64,000 nt of DNA from Gluconobacter potus (GTDB lineage: Bacteria; Pseudomonadota; Alphaproteobacteria; Acetobacterales; Acetobacteraceae). The position numbers were made by a program, and so were the translations under genes. Of this stretch, positions 35,272 through 45,659 are shown one piece after another. How positions within the stretch are numbered: position 1 is the first letter of the stretch; every line of letters starts with the position of its first letter. The notes under the pieces are model-generated. The model ran no database searches and was not told the DNA's origin. It saw nothing but the letters and a program-made list of their open reading frames with translations. The stretch is from assembly GCF_015244705.1 (NCBI RefSeq), contig NZ_JABCQF010000005.1:62001-126000 (forward strand), read 5' to 3'.

Positions 35272-36711
35272 TCAGGACGTGGCTGACTGCATGCCCCGGA
35301 CGAGGCGGGTGGTGGACTGGCCTTCGACAAGGTCCACCAGCACGACCTTGCCGCCATAACTCTTGACCACATCGGCACCGACCACCTGGTCTTCGGTGTA
35401 GTCCGCGCCCTTGACGAGAATATCCGGCTTCAGGGTGCGGATGACCTCCAGAGGGGTGTCTTCGTCGAACAGCACCACGAGATCGACCGAACGCAGGGCG
35501 CCGATGACCCGGGCGCGGGCCTCTTCCTTCTGGACCGGGCGGGTCGGGCCCTTCAGCCGGCTGACGGAGCGGTCCGTGTTGAGGGCCACAACCAGCCGGT
35601 CTCCTTCACGGGCCGCCGCCTGAAGCAGGCTGACATGGCCGGGATGGACCAGGTCAAAGCACCCGTTGGTGAACACAACCTTCGCGCCGTGCCGGTGCCA
35701 GCTTTCCACGATGCGGGCCGCCTGTTCGACCGGCACGAGGGCGCCTGTTTCGGGCATTTCCTGCAGCAGTTCGCGGGAGAGTTCCTCGCGCGAGACCGTG
35801 GCGGTTCCGAACTTGCTGACGGACAAGGCCGCCGCAGCGGTTGCGATGACGACGGCTGTTTCCAGCGTCTGCCCGGCGGAAAGCACGGCGGCGACCGTGG
35901 CGACGACCGTGTCTCCGGCGCCCGAGACGTCAAAGACTTCGGATTTGCGGCTGGCAACATGCAGCGGTTTGGCGTCACGCTGCCAGAGCGTCATGCCGTC
36001 TTCCGATCGCGTAACGAGGACGTTGCCGCCGAACTGGCCGGACAGGGTTTCCGCGACTTTCAGGACCTCGCCATCCGTGCGCGCCGGCAGGCCGCTGGCC
36101 TGTTGCGCCTCGATGCGGTTGGGTGTGACGAGCGTGGCGCCGGCATAGGCTTCGAATGTGTGGCGCTTGGGGTCGACGATGACAGGGATGCCCTTTTCGC
36201 GGCCGGCGGCGATGATGGCGTGCAGGACCTCATCCGTCAGGACACCCTTGGCGTAATCCGAGCAGACGAGGACGTCCGAGACAGCGATCGCACGACAGGC
36301 TTCTTCCACAAGGCGCTGCTGGAGTGTTTCGGAAAGGGGGGTGAGCTTTTCGACGTCGATGCGCACGATCTGCTGGCGGCCACTGACGACGCGGGTCTTG
36401 GTGATGGTGGTCCAGTCGGGGGACGAGACGATGCCGTCCGTCTCGATGGTGGGCCAGAGTTTCAAGGTTTCCTTCAGGCGCGCGGCCGAATCATCCTCGC
36501 CCACAAGACCGACAAGATGAACCTGGGCGCCCAGGGCAGCGGCGTTGACCGCCACATTGGCCGCACCGCCCGGCACACAGCGCAGACCGTCATGCAGGAC
36601 GACGGGAACGGGGGCTTCAGGGGAAATCCGGCTGACGCCGCCCGAAATATACTGATCCAGCAGCAGGTCGCCGATGACCGTAATGCGGCCAAAGCGGAAA
36701 TCGTCGATCAC
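35272..36711 (-). CDS. hldE: Bifunctional heptose 7-phosphate kinase / heptose 1-phosphate adenylyltransferase
   Basis: A 479-residue fusion enzyme making ADP-heptose for the lipopolysaccharide core. Residues 1-320 are a ribokinase-type kinase: VIGDLLLDQYISG near the start, GGAANVAVNAAALGA, SDYAKGVLTDE and the anion hole/base motif VSGAGDTVVA. Residues about 345-479 are a cytidylyltransferase-fold domain: VVFTNGCFDLVHPGHVSLLQAA with the HxGH motif, and later ILVKGADYTEDQVVGAD. Its stop abuts that of the convergent AraC gene without a gap. It lies downstream of htpG but is separated from it by a terminator. Confidence 0.95.
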   Translation of the reverse strand: MIDDFRFGRITVIGDLLLDQYISGGVSRISPEAPVPVVLHDGLRCVPGGAANVAVNAAALGAQVHLVGLVGEDDSAARLKETLKLWPTIETDGIVSSPDWTTITKTRVVSGRQQIVRIDVEKLTPLSETLQQRLVEEACRAIAVSDVLVCSDYAKGVLTDEVLHAIIAAGREKGIPVIVDPKRHTFEAYAGATLVTPNRIEAQQASGLPARTDGEVLKVAETLSGQFGGNVLVTRSEDGMTLWQRDAKPLHVASRKSEVFDVSGAGDTVVATVAAVLSAGQTLETAVVIATAAAALSVSKFGTATVSREELSRELLQEMPETGALVPVEQAARIVESWHRHGAKVVFTNGCFDLVHPGHVSLLQAAAREGDRLVVALNTDRSVSRLKGPTRPVQKEEARARVIGALRSVDLVVLFDEDTPLEVIRTLKPDILVKGADYTEDQVVGADVVKSYGGKVVLVDLVEGQSTTRLVRGMQSATS

Positions 36712-36772
36712 AGGCCTGCTACTCCCTCAGTCATGTCTGGCGTTCCATATCTCACAGGAGCGCATGAAAAAG

Positions 36773-36802
36773 AAAAGGCGAGGGATGACTCCCTCGCCTT
36801 TT
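36773..36802 (-). terminator. Intrinsic terminator of htpG (symmetrical, possibly bidirectional)
   Basis: AAAAGGCGAGGGA (36773-36785) pairs perfectly with 36790-36802 around a 4-nt loop. On the minus strand the stem runs into TTTTCTTTTTC, a good T tract. It lies about 40 bp after the htpG stop and before the hldE start on the same strand. Confidence 0.88.
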
Positions 36803-36842
36803 GCGAACCGGACCGGAGACATGGATTGCTCCGGGTCTTTGC

Positions 36843-38714
36843 TCACTCTGCGGCAGGACCGGCCAGCAGCGTGGCAAGCGAGCGGCCGAAACCGGTCGGG
36901 TCGGGCAGGGGTTCGCCTTCCTGCACGCGGGCCAGATCCAGCAGGACGGTCGCATAGTCCTTGACGCTCTCACCCTTTGCGACGCGCTCGGCCAGGGCCT
37001 TGATGAGCGGATGCTTCGGGTTAATCTCAAGGATCGGCGGCATGGCGGGCATGGCCTGACCGGAGCGGCGCATCAGGCGCTGCATCGTCAGGTCCGGGCC
37101 GCCATCGGAGGTGATGACGACGGCGCTGCCTGTCAGGCGCACGGTGCTGCGGACGTCCTTGACCTGTTCGCCCAAGGCGTCCTTGAGGGCCGGGACCAGC
37201 TTTTCAACGTCTGCGGCTTCGGTCGTGTCTGCTTCCACAGACTCGAACTTCTCCAGATCGCCATGGGAGTGGGTGACGGAGCGAAGGGGCTTTTCCTGAT
37301 AGGAAGACAGACGCTCCGGCCAGAAACCGTCCACCGGATCGGAGAGCAGCAGGACTTCGAGGCCGCGGGCGCGGAAGCCTTCAAGCTGGGCGGAAGACTT
37401 CAGAGCGTCGAGGTTATCGCCGGTCAGGTAATAGATAGCGTCCTGACCATCCTTCATGCGGGAGATGTAATCGTCCAGCGTGATCAGGTCGTCACTGTAG
37501 GTGGAGTGGAAGCGGGCGAAACCGGCGATTTCCGTGCGGTGTTCGGCATCTTCCCACAGGCCTTCCTTGATGACGGCGCCGAAGTTTTCCCAGAACGTGT
37601 TGAAACCGCTATCGGCTTCTTTCGCGCGCTTGGTGATCTCGGTCAGGACGCGTTTGGTCACAGCCTTGCGGATGCGAGCCAGGACCGGGGTGGACTGAAG
37701 CATTTCACGCGAGACGTTGAGCGGAAGGTCTTCAGTATCGACCACGCCCTGCACGAAGCGCATCCAGTTCGGGACCAGTTCGGCTTCGTCAGTGATGAAC
37801 ATCCGGCGGACATGCAGATGGATCCGGCTTTCGCGGGACTGCTCCATGAAGTCGAACGGACGGGCGCTGGGCAGGAAGAGCAGGGCCGTGAATTCGGTCA
37901 CACCTTCCGCGCGCCAGTGCAGCGTTGCGTAAGGCTCATCGAAAGCATGGGAGATGTGCCGGTAGAACTCGGCATACTGTTCCGGCGTAATCTCGGATTT
38001 CGGCTTGCTCCACAGGGCCGTGCCTTCATTGGCGGCCTGGTCTTCGGTGGTGCCGTCTTCCTTGGTTTCACGCAGGGTGATGGGCCAGGAGATGTGGTCT
38101 GCCCATTTGCGGATGATCGAGCGCAGACGCCAGCTGTCGAGGAACTCGTCCGCATCGTCCTTCATGTGCAGGACGATGTCGGTGCCCGGCGTGGAGCGGA
38201 ATGCGGGGGTGAGCGTGAAGGCGCCCTTGCCATCGGATGACCAGGTCCAGGCTTCATCGGACCCGGCTTTGCGGGACGTGACGTCCACACGGTCGGCTAC
38301 CATGAAGGCTGCGTAGAAGCCGACGCCGAACTGGCCGATCAGGCTGGGACGGTCTTCCGGCTTGGCGGCATTCAGCTTCTCTCCGAAGGCGCGTGTTCCG
38401 GAGCGGGCAATCGTGCCGAGATTCTGGGACAGTTCGTCATGGGTCATGCCCACGCCGTCATCGGAAATGGTCAGCTCTTTCTGGGCCTTGTCCGGATTGA
38501 TGCGGATGGACGCATTTTCCGGGAGCGCCAGGGCGCTGTCTGTCAGGGCTTCGAAACGGCGCTTGTCGGTGGCGTCAGCCGCGTTGGCGACGAGTTCACG
38601 CAGAAAGATTTCGCGGTCAGAATAGAGGGCGTGGACCACCAGATCCAGCAGACGGCCGACTTCGGCACTGAATTCGTGCTTTTCGGCTGCTTTCTGGGTG
38701 TTCGTTTCACTCAT
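36843..38714 (-). CDS. htpG: Chaperone HtpG (Hsp90)
   Basis: A 623-residue ATP-dependent chaperone of normal length. The GHKL ATPase domain begins [38 protein letters not shown], with ISDDGVGMT and [16 protein letters not shown] as the nucleotide-binding N- and G-boxes. The middle domain has [18 protein letters not shown] (Arg for ATP hydrolysis), and the C-terminal dimerisation domain ends near [13 protein letters not shown] lies just before ATG 38714. It is transcribed alone, ending at the hairpin at 36773-36802. A sigma-32-type promoter was looked for in the upstream gap but not convincingly seen. Confidence 0.97.
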   Translation of the reverse strand: MSETNTQKAAEKHEFSAEVGRLLDLVVHALYSDREIFLRELVANAADATDKRRFEALTDSALALPENASIRINPDKAQKELTISDDGVGMTHDELSQNLGTIARSGTRAFGEKLNAAKPEDRPSLIGQFGVGFYAAFMVADRVDVTSRKAGSDEAWTWSSDGKGAFTLTPAFRSTPGTDIVLHMKDDADEFLDSWRLRSIIRKWADHISWPITLRETKEDGTTEDQAANEGTALWSKPKSEITPEQYAEFYRHISHAFDEPYATLHWRAEGVTEFTALLFLPSARPFDFMEQSRESRIHLHVRRMFITDEAELVPNWMRFVQGVVDTEDLPLNVSREMLQSTPVLARIRKAVTKRVLTEITKRAKEADSGFNTFWENFGAVIKEGLWEDAEHRTEIAGFARFHSTYSDDLITLDDYISRMKDGQDAIYYLTGDNLDALKSSAQLEGFRARGLEVLLLSDPVDGFWPERLSSYQEKPLRSVTHSHGDLEKFESVEADTTEAADVEKLVPALKDALGEQVKDVRSTVRLTGSAVVITSDGGPDLTMQRLMRRSGQAMPAMPPILEINPKHPLIKALAERVAKGESVKDYATVLLDLARVQEGEPLPDPTGFGRSLATLLAGPAAE

Positions 38715-38780
38715 TTCATCAGTCTCCGTACAGGAAAGTGACTTCGATATGCGGTGTCACAAACGGATTTTCAACCGGGA

Positions 38781-39842
38781 TCAGAGGTAAGATGCGAGCG
38801 TCATGCCCTTCATGTCGGCGATGAGGGAATAGGACGCCTGAAGCTGGTTGTTGGTGTCCGTCACCTGCGTGGAAACCTGCGCCAGATCGGCATCCTTGAC
38901 CTGCCCGAGCTGGGTGGTCAGGGCGGAAGACATCTGGCTCAGCATGGAGGCCTGTGTTGTCAGGCTGTTCTGCTGGACGCCGAGAATGCCGCTCATGTCT
39001 CCCAGGCCGCTCGTTACGGTTTCCATGGAGCTCTGGAGACCTGAAATCAGGCTGGAATAGTCACTTGCACTGGTGGAAGACGAGCCGAGGGAGGCGACCA
39101 CCATGAGGTTGCGCATCAGGTCGCGAATGGGCGACGTGGTGGAGGTCGAGGTTGCGCTCTGGGTGGCGACCATGCCCACGGAGACCGTTTCGGACTGACC
39201 GACGACGACCTGCATTTTCTGCTGGTAGGCCTGATCGGGGGACGTGGACACCGCTGCGGAGAAGGGCTGCCCGGCGGCGGTATTGCTGGCCAGATCCTCG
39301 GTCGTGCTGAGCACGTCGTCCGCACTGGTGGAGCCAAGTTGGCTGACGGCCTGTTCGATCTGGGTGGCGAGATCCGATGTGCCCAGATCGGTGCTTACGG
39401 GGGCGGTCGTGTTCTGCTGCCCGGCGAAGACATAGCTGTCGCCCTGTTTCGTATTCAGCAGGTTGCCGAGCGATGTCAGGGCCGACTGGGCGGCGGTGGC
39501 GGCCGTCGTGACGGTTGAATAGGTCAGCGTGCTGCCGAGCGTGGACAGCGAACTCGTCAGATCGCTGGCAATGGTGGAAATCTGCGACAGAGCTGTCTGG
39601 GTCGTGGTCAGGGTGTTCTGGGCGTTCGTGACGTTGCTCGTCCAGGCGGATACCTGCGTGATGGCCGGCTGAAGGGCGAGGGCCTGAGTTCGGGATGCGC
39701 CGAGACCGGCATAGCTGCTGGAGAGAACGCCGGTCGAGGCTTCGAGCTGGAGCGAACTCTGGCTTTGCGAAAGGTTCTGGACACCCAGAAGAAGCTGGCT
39801 GGAGATTCCTCCGAAGCCGAAACTGGAGATGGTTCCGGTCAT
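38781..39842 (-). CDS. flgL: Flagellar hook-associated protein 3 / flagellin-like (FlgL)
   Basis: A 353-residue secreted flagellar junction protein linking hook and filament. Helical ends flank a Ser/Thr-rich centre. The N-terminal GGISSQLLLGVQNLSQSQSSLQLEASTG and the C-terminal TTQLGQVKDADLAQVSTQVTDTNNQLQASYSLIADMKGMTLASYL have the heptad-type spacing and DADLA-type motif of FlgL/flagellins. Its place 2 bp after flgK supports FlgL over FliC. There is no cleaved signal; it uses the flagellar type III route. Confidence 0.85.
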   Translation of the reverse strand: MTGTISSFGFGGISSQLLLGVQNLSQSQSSLQLEASTGVLSSSYAGLGASRTQALALQPAITQVSAWTSNVTNAQNTLTTTQTALSQISTIASDLTSSLSTLGSTLTYSTVTTAATAAQSALTSLGNLLNTKQGDSYVFAGQQNTTAPVSTDLGTSDLATQIEQAVSQLGSTSADDVLSTTEDLASNTAAGQPFSAAVSTSPDQAYQQKMQVVVGQSETVSVGMVATQSATSTSTTSPIRDLMRNLMVVASLGSSSTSASDYSSLISGLQSSMETVTSGLGDMSGILGVQQNSLTTQASMLSQMSSALTTQLGQVKDADLAQVSTQVTDTNNQLQASYSLIADMKGMTLASYL

Positions 39843-39844
39843 GA

Positions 39845-41374
39845 TCAGGTTCCGATTGCGCTCAGCAGGGCGCTGAACATTGTCTGGACGGTTGATACGA
39901 CTTTGGCATTGGCCGCATAGGCGTTCTGCAGGGTGACGATATTGGCCATTTCCGTGTCCACGGAGACCGTGGATGTTCCGGAAAGGTTGGACGTCAGGCT
40001 GGTCTGTGTTGTCTGGGAGAGGGCGAGGCCGCTGCTGGCATCGCTGGCGGTGGCGGCCTGTTTTGCCGTGAGAGATATCGCAAGGGAGATGATCCCCTGA
40101 TTTCCCGTATAGCCCGTGGACAGGTTTCCGGTCAGTCCGAGGTTCGTACTCGGCGCTGCCGTCTGGGCGGTGCCGGAGGAATCGGATGTGGTTCCGAAAC
40201 CGTAGCTCAGGACATTCTGGATGGTCTGCGTGCCGGATGTGCTGCTGTCGAGCAACTGGGACGGATCATCGGAATAGGCGCTGGAGACGGTCATTTCCTG
40301 CGAGAAGCCGACGCTTCCGGTCGGCGTGAGGTCCGTCTGCGATGTGCCCGGAACGTCGCCATCTGCGCCGGATGTGAAAAGAGGCATGCCCTGATCGCTC
40401 AGACGGGTGGCGACGGTCGAGGACAGTGAATCCAGCTGGGCCTGCATGGTAGGAAGGGTCGTGTCTCGCAGAGTGATGTTTGCGCCCAGCGTTCCACCCG
40501 TCAGATCCGTGGTGACGTCGCGACCGTTCAGAGTGATGGCGGGAATACTGTTGCTGGAAGACGTGCCGGGATAGGTTGTGCTGACCGAAATCTGGGCCTC
40601 TGACGTGCTGAGAGGCCAGGTGGAGGATACGGTTGCGCCCTGGGTACTGCTGGTGTCGCGCGTCGGCAGCGTCACGCCATCCGCCGTGGAAATGGTCATG
40701 TCGCCATTTGCGGATTCGGACCAGGAGACGGAAAGTTCCGAAGAAAGGGACGACAGGGCCGTGTAACGCTGGTTTTCCAGCGCGGCCGTATCCTGACCGG
40801 TGCTTTTGAGATTCATGATCTTGGTGGACAGGGCGCCGATCGTGGTGAGATCTGTGTTGATGTCCGAAACCGAGGACACGACAGTATCCTGAGCCGTCTG
40901 GCGCTGGGTCTGATAGGCTGAGGCCAGGGTGTTGACGGACTGCGCGAAGGTGGAGGCGGCGGACACGACAGTGCTTTGGGCGGTAGCACTGTCCGGAGTG
41001 GAGGTCAGGGACGTCAGGGCGGACTGAAGATTGCCCAATTCGTCAGACAGCGTTCCACTACTGCCGGATGTCGCGCTGGTAGAGCCCTGAAGTGCCGTGA
41101 TGTTGGCCAGGGAATTGCTCGTGGCCGTATAGGCTGCGACATCCGCGTTCTGGGCATAAAGTGCCTTCTGGACCTGCTCGTTCGTGGCCAGCGTCGTGGC
41201 AACGGTGCGGACACCGCTACCCGTATTGCCAGCCACGAGGGACTGAACGTTGGCGTTTTCCTTGATATAACCGCTTGTTCCCGCATTGGAGACGTTGTTG
41301 GACGCAACGGCCATGGCATTCTGAACGACGTTCAGGCCGGACGTTGCAATCGAGAGTGCGCTGTTCAGTCCCAT
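39845..41374 (-). CDS. flgK: Flagellar hook-associated protein 1 (FlgK)
   Basis: A 509-residue hook-filament junction protein. The N-terminus SALSIATSGLNVVQNAMAVASNNVSNAGTSGY is the flagellar rod/hook family motif, and the C-terminus (EMANIVTLQNAYAANAKVVSTVQTMFSALLSAIG) is the matching helix. The centre is low-complexity Ser/Thr/Gln-rich, as expected for a secreted flagellar protein. It is 25 bp after flgE and 2 bp before flgL, so the three form one unit. No other flagellar genes are in the window. Confidence 0.93.
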   Translation of the reverse strand: MGLNSALSIATSGLNVVQNAMAVASNNVSNAGTSGYIKENANVQSLVAGNTGSGVRTVATTLATNEQVQKALYAQNADVAAYTATSNSLANITALQGSTSATSGSSGTLSDELGNLQSALTSLTSTPDSATAQSTVVSAASTFAQSVNTLASAYQTQRQTAQDTVVSSVSDINTDLTTIGALSTKIMNLKSTGQDTAALENQRYTALSSLSSELSVSWSESANGDMTISTADGVTLPTRDTSSTQGATVSSTWPLSTSEAQISVSTTYPGTSSSNSIPAITLNGRDVTTDLTGGTLGANITLRDTTLPTMQAQLDSLSSTVATRLSDQGMPLFTSGADGDVPGTSQTDLTPTGSVGFSQEMTVSSAYSDDPSQLLDSSTSGTQTIQNVLSYGFGTTSDSSGTAQTAAPSTNLGLTGNLSTGYTGNQGIISLAISLTAKQAATASDASSGLALSQTTQTSLTSNLSGTSTVSVDTEMANIVTLQNAYAANAKVVSTVQTMFSALLSAIGT

Positions 41375-41399
41375 GAGGCAGGTATCCCTTCAGTCCCGC

Positions 41400-42659
41400 T
41401 TACTGGATCATCGCCAAGGTTGTCTGAAGAAGCTGGTCGGCCGTGGAGACGACCTTGGTGTTCGCGCCATAAGCCTGCTGCGCCACGATCAGCTTGCTGA
41501 GGTCCCCAGTCAGATCGGAGGTGGATTCCTCGATGGAGCCCGTGGTGAGGGTGCCCGCGCCATTGGTGTTGACGGTGTTGATTTGCGGGCTACCGGACTG
41601 TGACGTGGCAGTATAGGCCTGCCCGTCCTGTGCAGCCAGGCCATTCGGATCAGCAAAGGTCGTCAGCGGGATCTTGGCGACCAGCTGGGAATATCCGTTG
41701 TCGAAAGTGGCCATGACCGAACCATCGGATTCCATGGAAATGCCTGAGAAGGTCCCGCTGGTGACGCTGTCAGACGTCATGGTGGCGCCCGTCGGGGTAG
41801 AACCGTCCGTGGCGATGCTGATGCCGCTCGTGCTGCCGACTGTTCCCAGGCTCACGGTCATGTCCTGAGGCGAACCGTCATATTCGAAGGTGGCTGCGGA
41901 GCCGGAGGCCTGACTCTGTCCATTGACTGACGAAATGGCGCCCGTCGAGGAATCAAAGGTTACAGTTGCGCTGTTGGTCGGATCACTGGTGTTGCTGACA
42001 GTCCAGGTCGTGGCATCGACCTGGTTCCAGGTGAGGCTGACGGTCTGGGCCTTGCCGGAACTGTCATAGGCCGTGGCCGTGGTGGTGCTGGTTCCACCCG
42101 TGGAGGTGGCACTGCTGCCGATCTGCCCCGTGACGGTCAGCTTCGTGCTTTCGGTTGGCTGGAACGCGATCGTGGAAGGAACCTGAATGGGAGCGAGAGA
42201 CGTGCTCAGGGCCCCGGTCGAGGAATTGACGTTGTATCCTTCGAGGTAATAGCCGGACGTGTTGACCAGATAGCCATTCTTGTCCTGCGAAAAGTCACCA
42301 TTTCGCGTGTAATACTGCTGCGATCCGAGAACAGGGGAGCTGTCGTTGCTCTGGCCCGTCGCCTGCACGACGTTGAAAAAGCCATTACCTGAAATGGCCA
42401 GCGCCGTCGTGTTGGTGGAAGTCGTCACCATGCCCTGCGTATCGGTATGCTGCTGGGTGGTGGCTTCCACGCTGTCGCTCAGGGCCGAACCATCAGTGGC
42501 AAGATCGTTGTTGGTGACGTAGTCCTCGAAGCTGGTCGTTGTCGCCTTGTAACCGGTGGTCTGGCTGTTGGCGATATTGTTGGACAGGTCGGTGAAGGCG
42601 TGGGACTGGGCGTTCAGACCGCTGACGGCGGTATAAACCGCGTTGATGATCGAGGACAT
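41400..42659 (-). CDS. flgE: Flagellar hook protein FlgE
   Basis: A 419-residue hook subunit. It starts SSIINAVYTAVSGLNAQSHAFTDLSNNIANSQTTGYK and ends DLSKLIVAQQAYGANTKVVSTADQLLQTTLAMI, both standard for FlgE. A GNGFFNVVQ segment (about 93-101) and a Thr/Ser-rich surface domain lie between. GGGAG lies about 8 nt before ATG 42659, so the open frame extending to 42878 is not used. It is first in the flgE-flgK-flgL group and divergent from the MATE gene across 217 bp that should hold both promoters. Confidence 0.93.
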   Translation of the reverse strand: MSSIINAVYTAVSGLNAQSHAFTDLSNNIANSQTTGYKATTTSFEDYVTNNDLATDGSALSDSVEATTQQHTDTQGMVTTSTNTTALAISGNGFFNVVQATGQSNDSSPVLGSQQYYTRNGDFSQDKNGYLVNTSGYYLEGYNVNSSTGALSTSLAPIQVPSTIAFQPTESTKLTVTGQIGSSATSTGGTSTTTATAYDSSGKAQTVSLTWNQVDATTWTVSNTSDPTNSATVTFDSSTGAISSVNGQSQASGSAATFEYDGSPQDMTVSLGTVGSTSGISIATDGSTPTGATMTSDSVTSGTFSGISMESDGSVMATFDNGYSQLVAKIPLTTFADPNGLAAQDGQAYTATSQSGSPQINTVNTNGAGTLTTGSIEESTSDLTGDLSKLIVAQQAYGANTKVVSTADQLLQTTLAMIQ

Positions 42660-42876
42660 GGCATACTCCCGGACATGGAACAGGCTGCGGGTCGTATGCC
42701 CGAGCATCACGGCCAAGGATTCCACGACGGATATTAAGGAAGTCCTTACAAGCCCGAAAAGGACGGATTCGCCGTTGCAGGCGCTGGATTCGCGGGCCGT
42801 AACGATAGAGCATGGGGGCGAAAAAACGCCGGTGGCCTCTGGTTCTCCGGTTCCGGACGGGGCATGATGGGTGGGC

Positions 42877-44262
42877 ATGCCCCAGCCAGACGACGACCCG
42901 AAAAAGCCCAGTATTCCTGACGATTCTCCGGTCAGACCCGCCAGATTCGTTCATGGCAGCATCATGCGTCATGTCGTGACCATGGCCGGGACGGGAGCCA
43001 TCGGGCTGATGGCGGTCTTTGCCGTCGATCTGCTCAATTACGGCTATATTTCCCATCTGCATGACAAGACGCTGACGGCGGCGATCGCGTTTGCGACGGC
43101 GGTCAGCTATGTGCAGGTGTCGGTTTCCATTGGCATGACGATCGGGCTCGGGGCCTGCACGGGACGTCTGATCGGGGCGCGGCAGCATGCCGAAGCACGG
43201 CGGATGGCCTCGGCATTTCTGGTGGTCATGGTGGCGATTACCGCGGTGTTGGGGCTGCTGACAGCAACGTTCGCGATGCCTCTGCTCGGGTTGCTCGGCG
43301 CGCATGGCGAGGCGCAGCAGCATGCGGCGACGTTCCTGCATATCGTCTCGCCGGCGTTGCCGCTGGTCTGTATGGGGATGGCGCTGTCATCGCTACTGCG
43401 GGCGGTCGGGGATGCCAAGCGCTCGATGCGGGTGACGCTGACCGGTGCCGTCGTTTCAGCCTGTCTGGATCCGGTCATGATTTTCGGGCTGCATCTGGGG
43501 CTTGAGGGCGCGGCCATCAGCACGGTTCTGGCGCGGCTGGCCATTACGGCGAGCGGATTTCTGAATCTTCGCGGTCACGCCATGCTGGAATGGCCGGAAC
43601 GGTCGGCGTTCGGGCCATCCACACGATTGATTGGCGGGATTGCAGTGCCGGCGATTGCGACCAATCTGGCGACGCCGACGGGGGCACTGTTCGTGACGCA
43701 TGCTATGGCGCGGTTCGGGCTCAATGCCGTGTCCGGGCAGGCGACGATTGACCGGATCGTGCCGGTGGCGTTTTCGCTGGTGTTCGCGCTGACGGGATCA
43801 GTGGGACCGATCATGGCGCAGAACCTCGGCGCGCGGCAGATCCATCGCGTGCAGGAGGCGCTGCTGGCGGCACTCAAGCTGACGGCGCTGTGTGTGGGCG
43901 TGACCTGGCTGATCCTGGCGGCGACGCACAGTTACATCATCCAGCTTTTCGAGCTTCAGGGTGTGGGCGTGGACATCGTGCGGCTGTTCTGCTGCTGGCT
44001 GGTGCTGAGCTACATGTTCGTCGGACTGCTGTTCGTGGCCAATACGGCGTTCAACAATCTGGGGCACCCGTTCTATTCCACGGGCTTTAACTGGGGCCGG
44101 GCGACGCTGGGGACCATTCCGTTCGTGTGGTTTGGGTCGGCTTACGGGCCGGTCGGAATTCTGGTCGGGCAGTCGCTGGGCGTGGTGCTGTTTGGCAGTC
44201 TGGCGGTGGTGACGGCGTTCCGGGTGATCCGGAAGCTGGAGCCGGGGATTATGCAACCGTAA
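42877..44262 (+). CDS. MATE family multidrug/cation antiporter
   Basis: A membrane protein of about 461 residues with twelve hydrophobic helices in two similar halves, the MATE (MatE) pattern. Typical segments are GLGACTGRLIGARQHAEARRMA (loop after helix 2), RAVGDAKRSMRVTLTGAVVSACLDPVMIFG, and in the second half IMAQNLGARQIHRVQEALLAALK and RATLGTIPFVWFGSAYGPVGILVGQ. Such proteins export toxic cations or dyes using H+ or Na+ gradients. A GTG at 42871 is an alternative start. It is divergent from flgE. Confidence 0.88.
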   Translation: MPQPDDDPKKPSIPDDSPVRPARFVHGSIMRHVVTMAGTGAIGLMAVFAVDLLNYGYISHLHDKTLTAAIAFATAVSYVQVSVSIGMTIGLGACTGRLIGARQHAEARRMASAFLVVMVAITAVLGLLTATFAMPLLGLLGAHGEAQQHAATFLHIVSPALPLVCMGMALSSLLRAVGDAKRSMRVTLTGAVVSACLDPVMIFGLHLGLEGAAISTVLARLAITASGFLNLRGHAMLEWPERSAFGPSTRLIGGIAVPAIATNLATPTGALFVTHAMARFGLNAVSGQATIDRIVPVAFSLVFALTGSVGPIMAQNLGARQIHRVQEALLAALKLTALCVGVTWLILAATHSYIIQLFELQGVGVDIVRLFCCWLVLSYMFVGLLFVANTAFNNLGHPFYSTGFNWGRATLGTIPFVWFGSAYGPVGILVGQSLGVVLFGSLAVVTAFRVIRKLEPGIMQP

Positions 44263-44336
44263 GCGGGGCGTCGGGGTTGCCGCTGCGTCTTTGAGACCAG
44301 TGTTCTGGCCCGGATCCGCAGCGACGGGACCTGCCT

Positions 44337-45302
44337 TTATTGTGCGGAGAGAGGCGTTTTCTTTGCGGCTTTGTGGTTGCCCTTGGCGATTTTGCGCGCC
44401 TTGAGACGTTCGAGACGCTCTTTCATTGCCATTTTCTCGTAGCGGATGCGCTGACGGATCCAGTTCAGCATGCCTGATGCTGTCAGGACCGCGATGCCGA
44501 CAAAGGTCCAGCCGTCGAGCGGCTGTTTGAAGAGGAAATAGCTCAGCGCAACGCCCCAGGCCATCTGGCTGTATTGCGGCAGGGCGACGCGGTTGGCCGG
44601 GGCCCTGGCGGTGGCGAGCATCATGCAGAGCTGTCCGAGCGCGGCCAGGAAGCCGTATCCGAACAGGTAGAACCAGATCTTTGTGCTGGATGGCCATGTG
44701 GCGTGGGCGATCATCAGAAGGCCGTTTCCAACCAGGGCGCCCATCAGGCTCGATCCGAAAAGCGACAGCCGGACGGTTTCTTTGCTGGCGATGCGGTAGG
44801 CGATCACGCTGCCCGCATTGGCGCAGGCTGCCATGAGGGCGCACAGATGGCCCAGATTAAGAGGGCGCACACCGGGGCGCAGGACGATCAGGACGCCCGC
44901 AAAACCCAGGGCGACGGCGAGCCAGGCCCAGAATGTCACTTTCTCCTTGAGCAGCACGACGGACAGGATCGTGACAAACAACGGCATCAGGAAGATGATC
45001 GACAACGCCTCGGGCATCGAGAGCAGCATGAATGCTTTGACGCTGGCAGCCGTGGCCACGAAGACGCAGACGGCCCGCAGGAGCCACATGCCACGAAGCT
45101 TCGGACGCACGATGTCGAGATAGGATTCAGTCGGTTTGCGAATGAAGGGAAGGATGAGAAACCCGAACACCCCGCCAAAAAACGCAACCTCGAAGGGGTC
45201 GAGACTCCCGTCCAGCAGTTTGGAAAAGGCATCGCTGATGGCGAACGCGGAGTATGCTCCGAAGGCCAGGGCCATTCCGGAGAAGAGGGTTTTGGTGTCC
45301 AT
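44337..45302 (-). CDS. EamA/DMT-superfamily transporter
   Basis: A 321-residue permease with ten hydrophobic helices in two EamA repeats: FGAYSAFAISDAFSKLLDG and on, and from about residue 150 the second copy with LFGSSLMGALVGNGLLMIAH. The segment EALSIIFLMPLFVTILSVVLLKEKVTFWAWLAVALGFAGVLIVLRP is the hallmark of the first repeat. The C-terminal 30 residues are basic (KMAMKERLERLKARKIAKG). The substrate is unknown; amino acids and metabolites are common for the family. ATG 45302 is chosen; the frame continues to 45359 without added family match. Confidence 0.87.
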   Translation of the reverse strand: MDTKTLFSGMALAFGAYSAFAISDAFSKLLDGSLDPFEVAFFGGVFGFLILPFIRKPTESYLDIVRPKLRGMWLLRAVCVFVATAASVKAFMLLSMPEALSIIFLMPLFVTILSVVLLKEKVTFWAWLAVALGFAGVLIVLRPGVRPLNLGHLCALMAACANAGSVIAYRIASKETVRLSLFGSSLMGALVGNGLLMIAHATWPSSTKIWFYLFGYGFLAALGQLCMMLATARAPANRVALPQYSQMAWGVALSYFLFKQPLDGWTFVGIAVLTASGMLNWIRQRIRYEKMAMKERLERLKARKIAKGNHKAAKKTPLSAQ

Positions 45303-45659
45303 GAGACTCTGGGATTCTGAAGGATAAAAGAGAAAGCGTGCAGTCCTGAGACAGGGCACCAGTAATTGCGGTGAGGCTTCTTAGAAGAAGTATTATGGAA
45401 ATTCAAACCCGTTTCCGGAATGGCGAGTATTTTCTTTTATAACTGGTGATATATTTCATTATAACACATAATTATTTATATATAACACTTATAATGTGAT
45501 TAACCCACACCAGATCCTGCTTTTGATGTGTTCTGGTCCAGTCGGCGAAATCGACTCTGGTGAAGCCGCCCGTTATAGAAGCGGCACTCTTCAATGCTGT
45601 TTTCAGGGGAACGGTCTGTGCAGTGCGAATGGCGTAGGTCTTACGACAGGCTGGTTCCG
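45303..45659. other. 357-bp gene-free region, very AT-rich in the middle
   Basis: Between the EamA gene (leaving leftward) and the ANR-like gene (leaving rightward). Positions about 45430-45500 are mostly A and T, far below the window's GC content. A perfect TATAAT occurs at 45490-45495, facing the ANR-like gene, but no good -35 is placed 16-18 bp before it. The region probably holds two divergent promoters and could be a foothold for a nucleoid protein. No gene or RNA family was recognised. Confidence 0.4.

Noticed and set aside
35635-36957. 440-residue open frame antisense to hldE
   Set aside because: Asp/Gly/Arg-rich shadow of hldE with no recognisable fold, and it crosses into htpG.
36801-38240. 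479-residue open frame antisense to htpG
   Set aside because: htpG is unmistakable on the other strand; the antisense product has no coherent motif.
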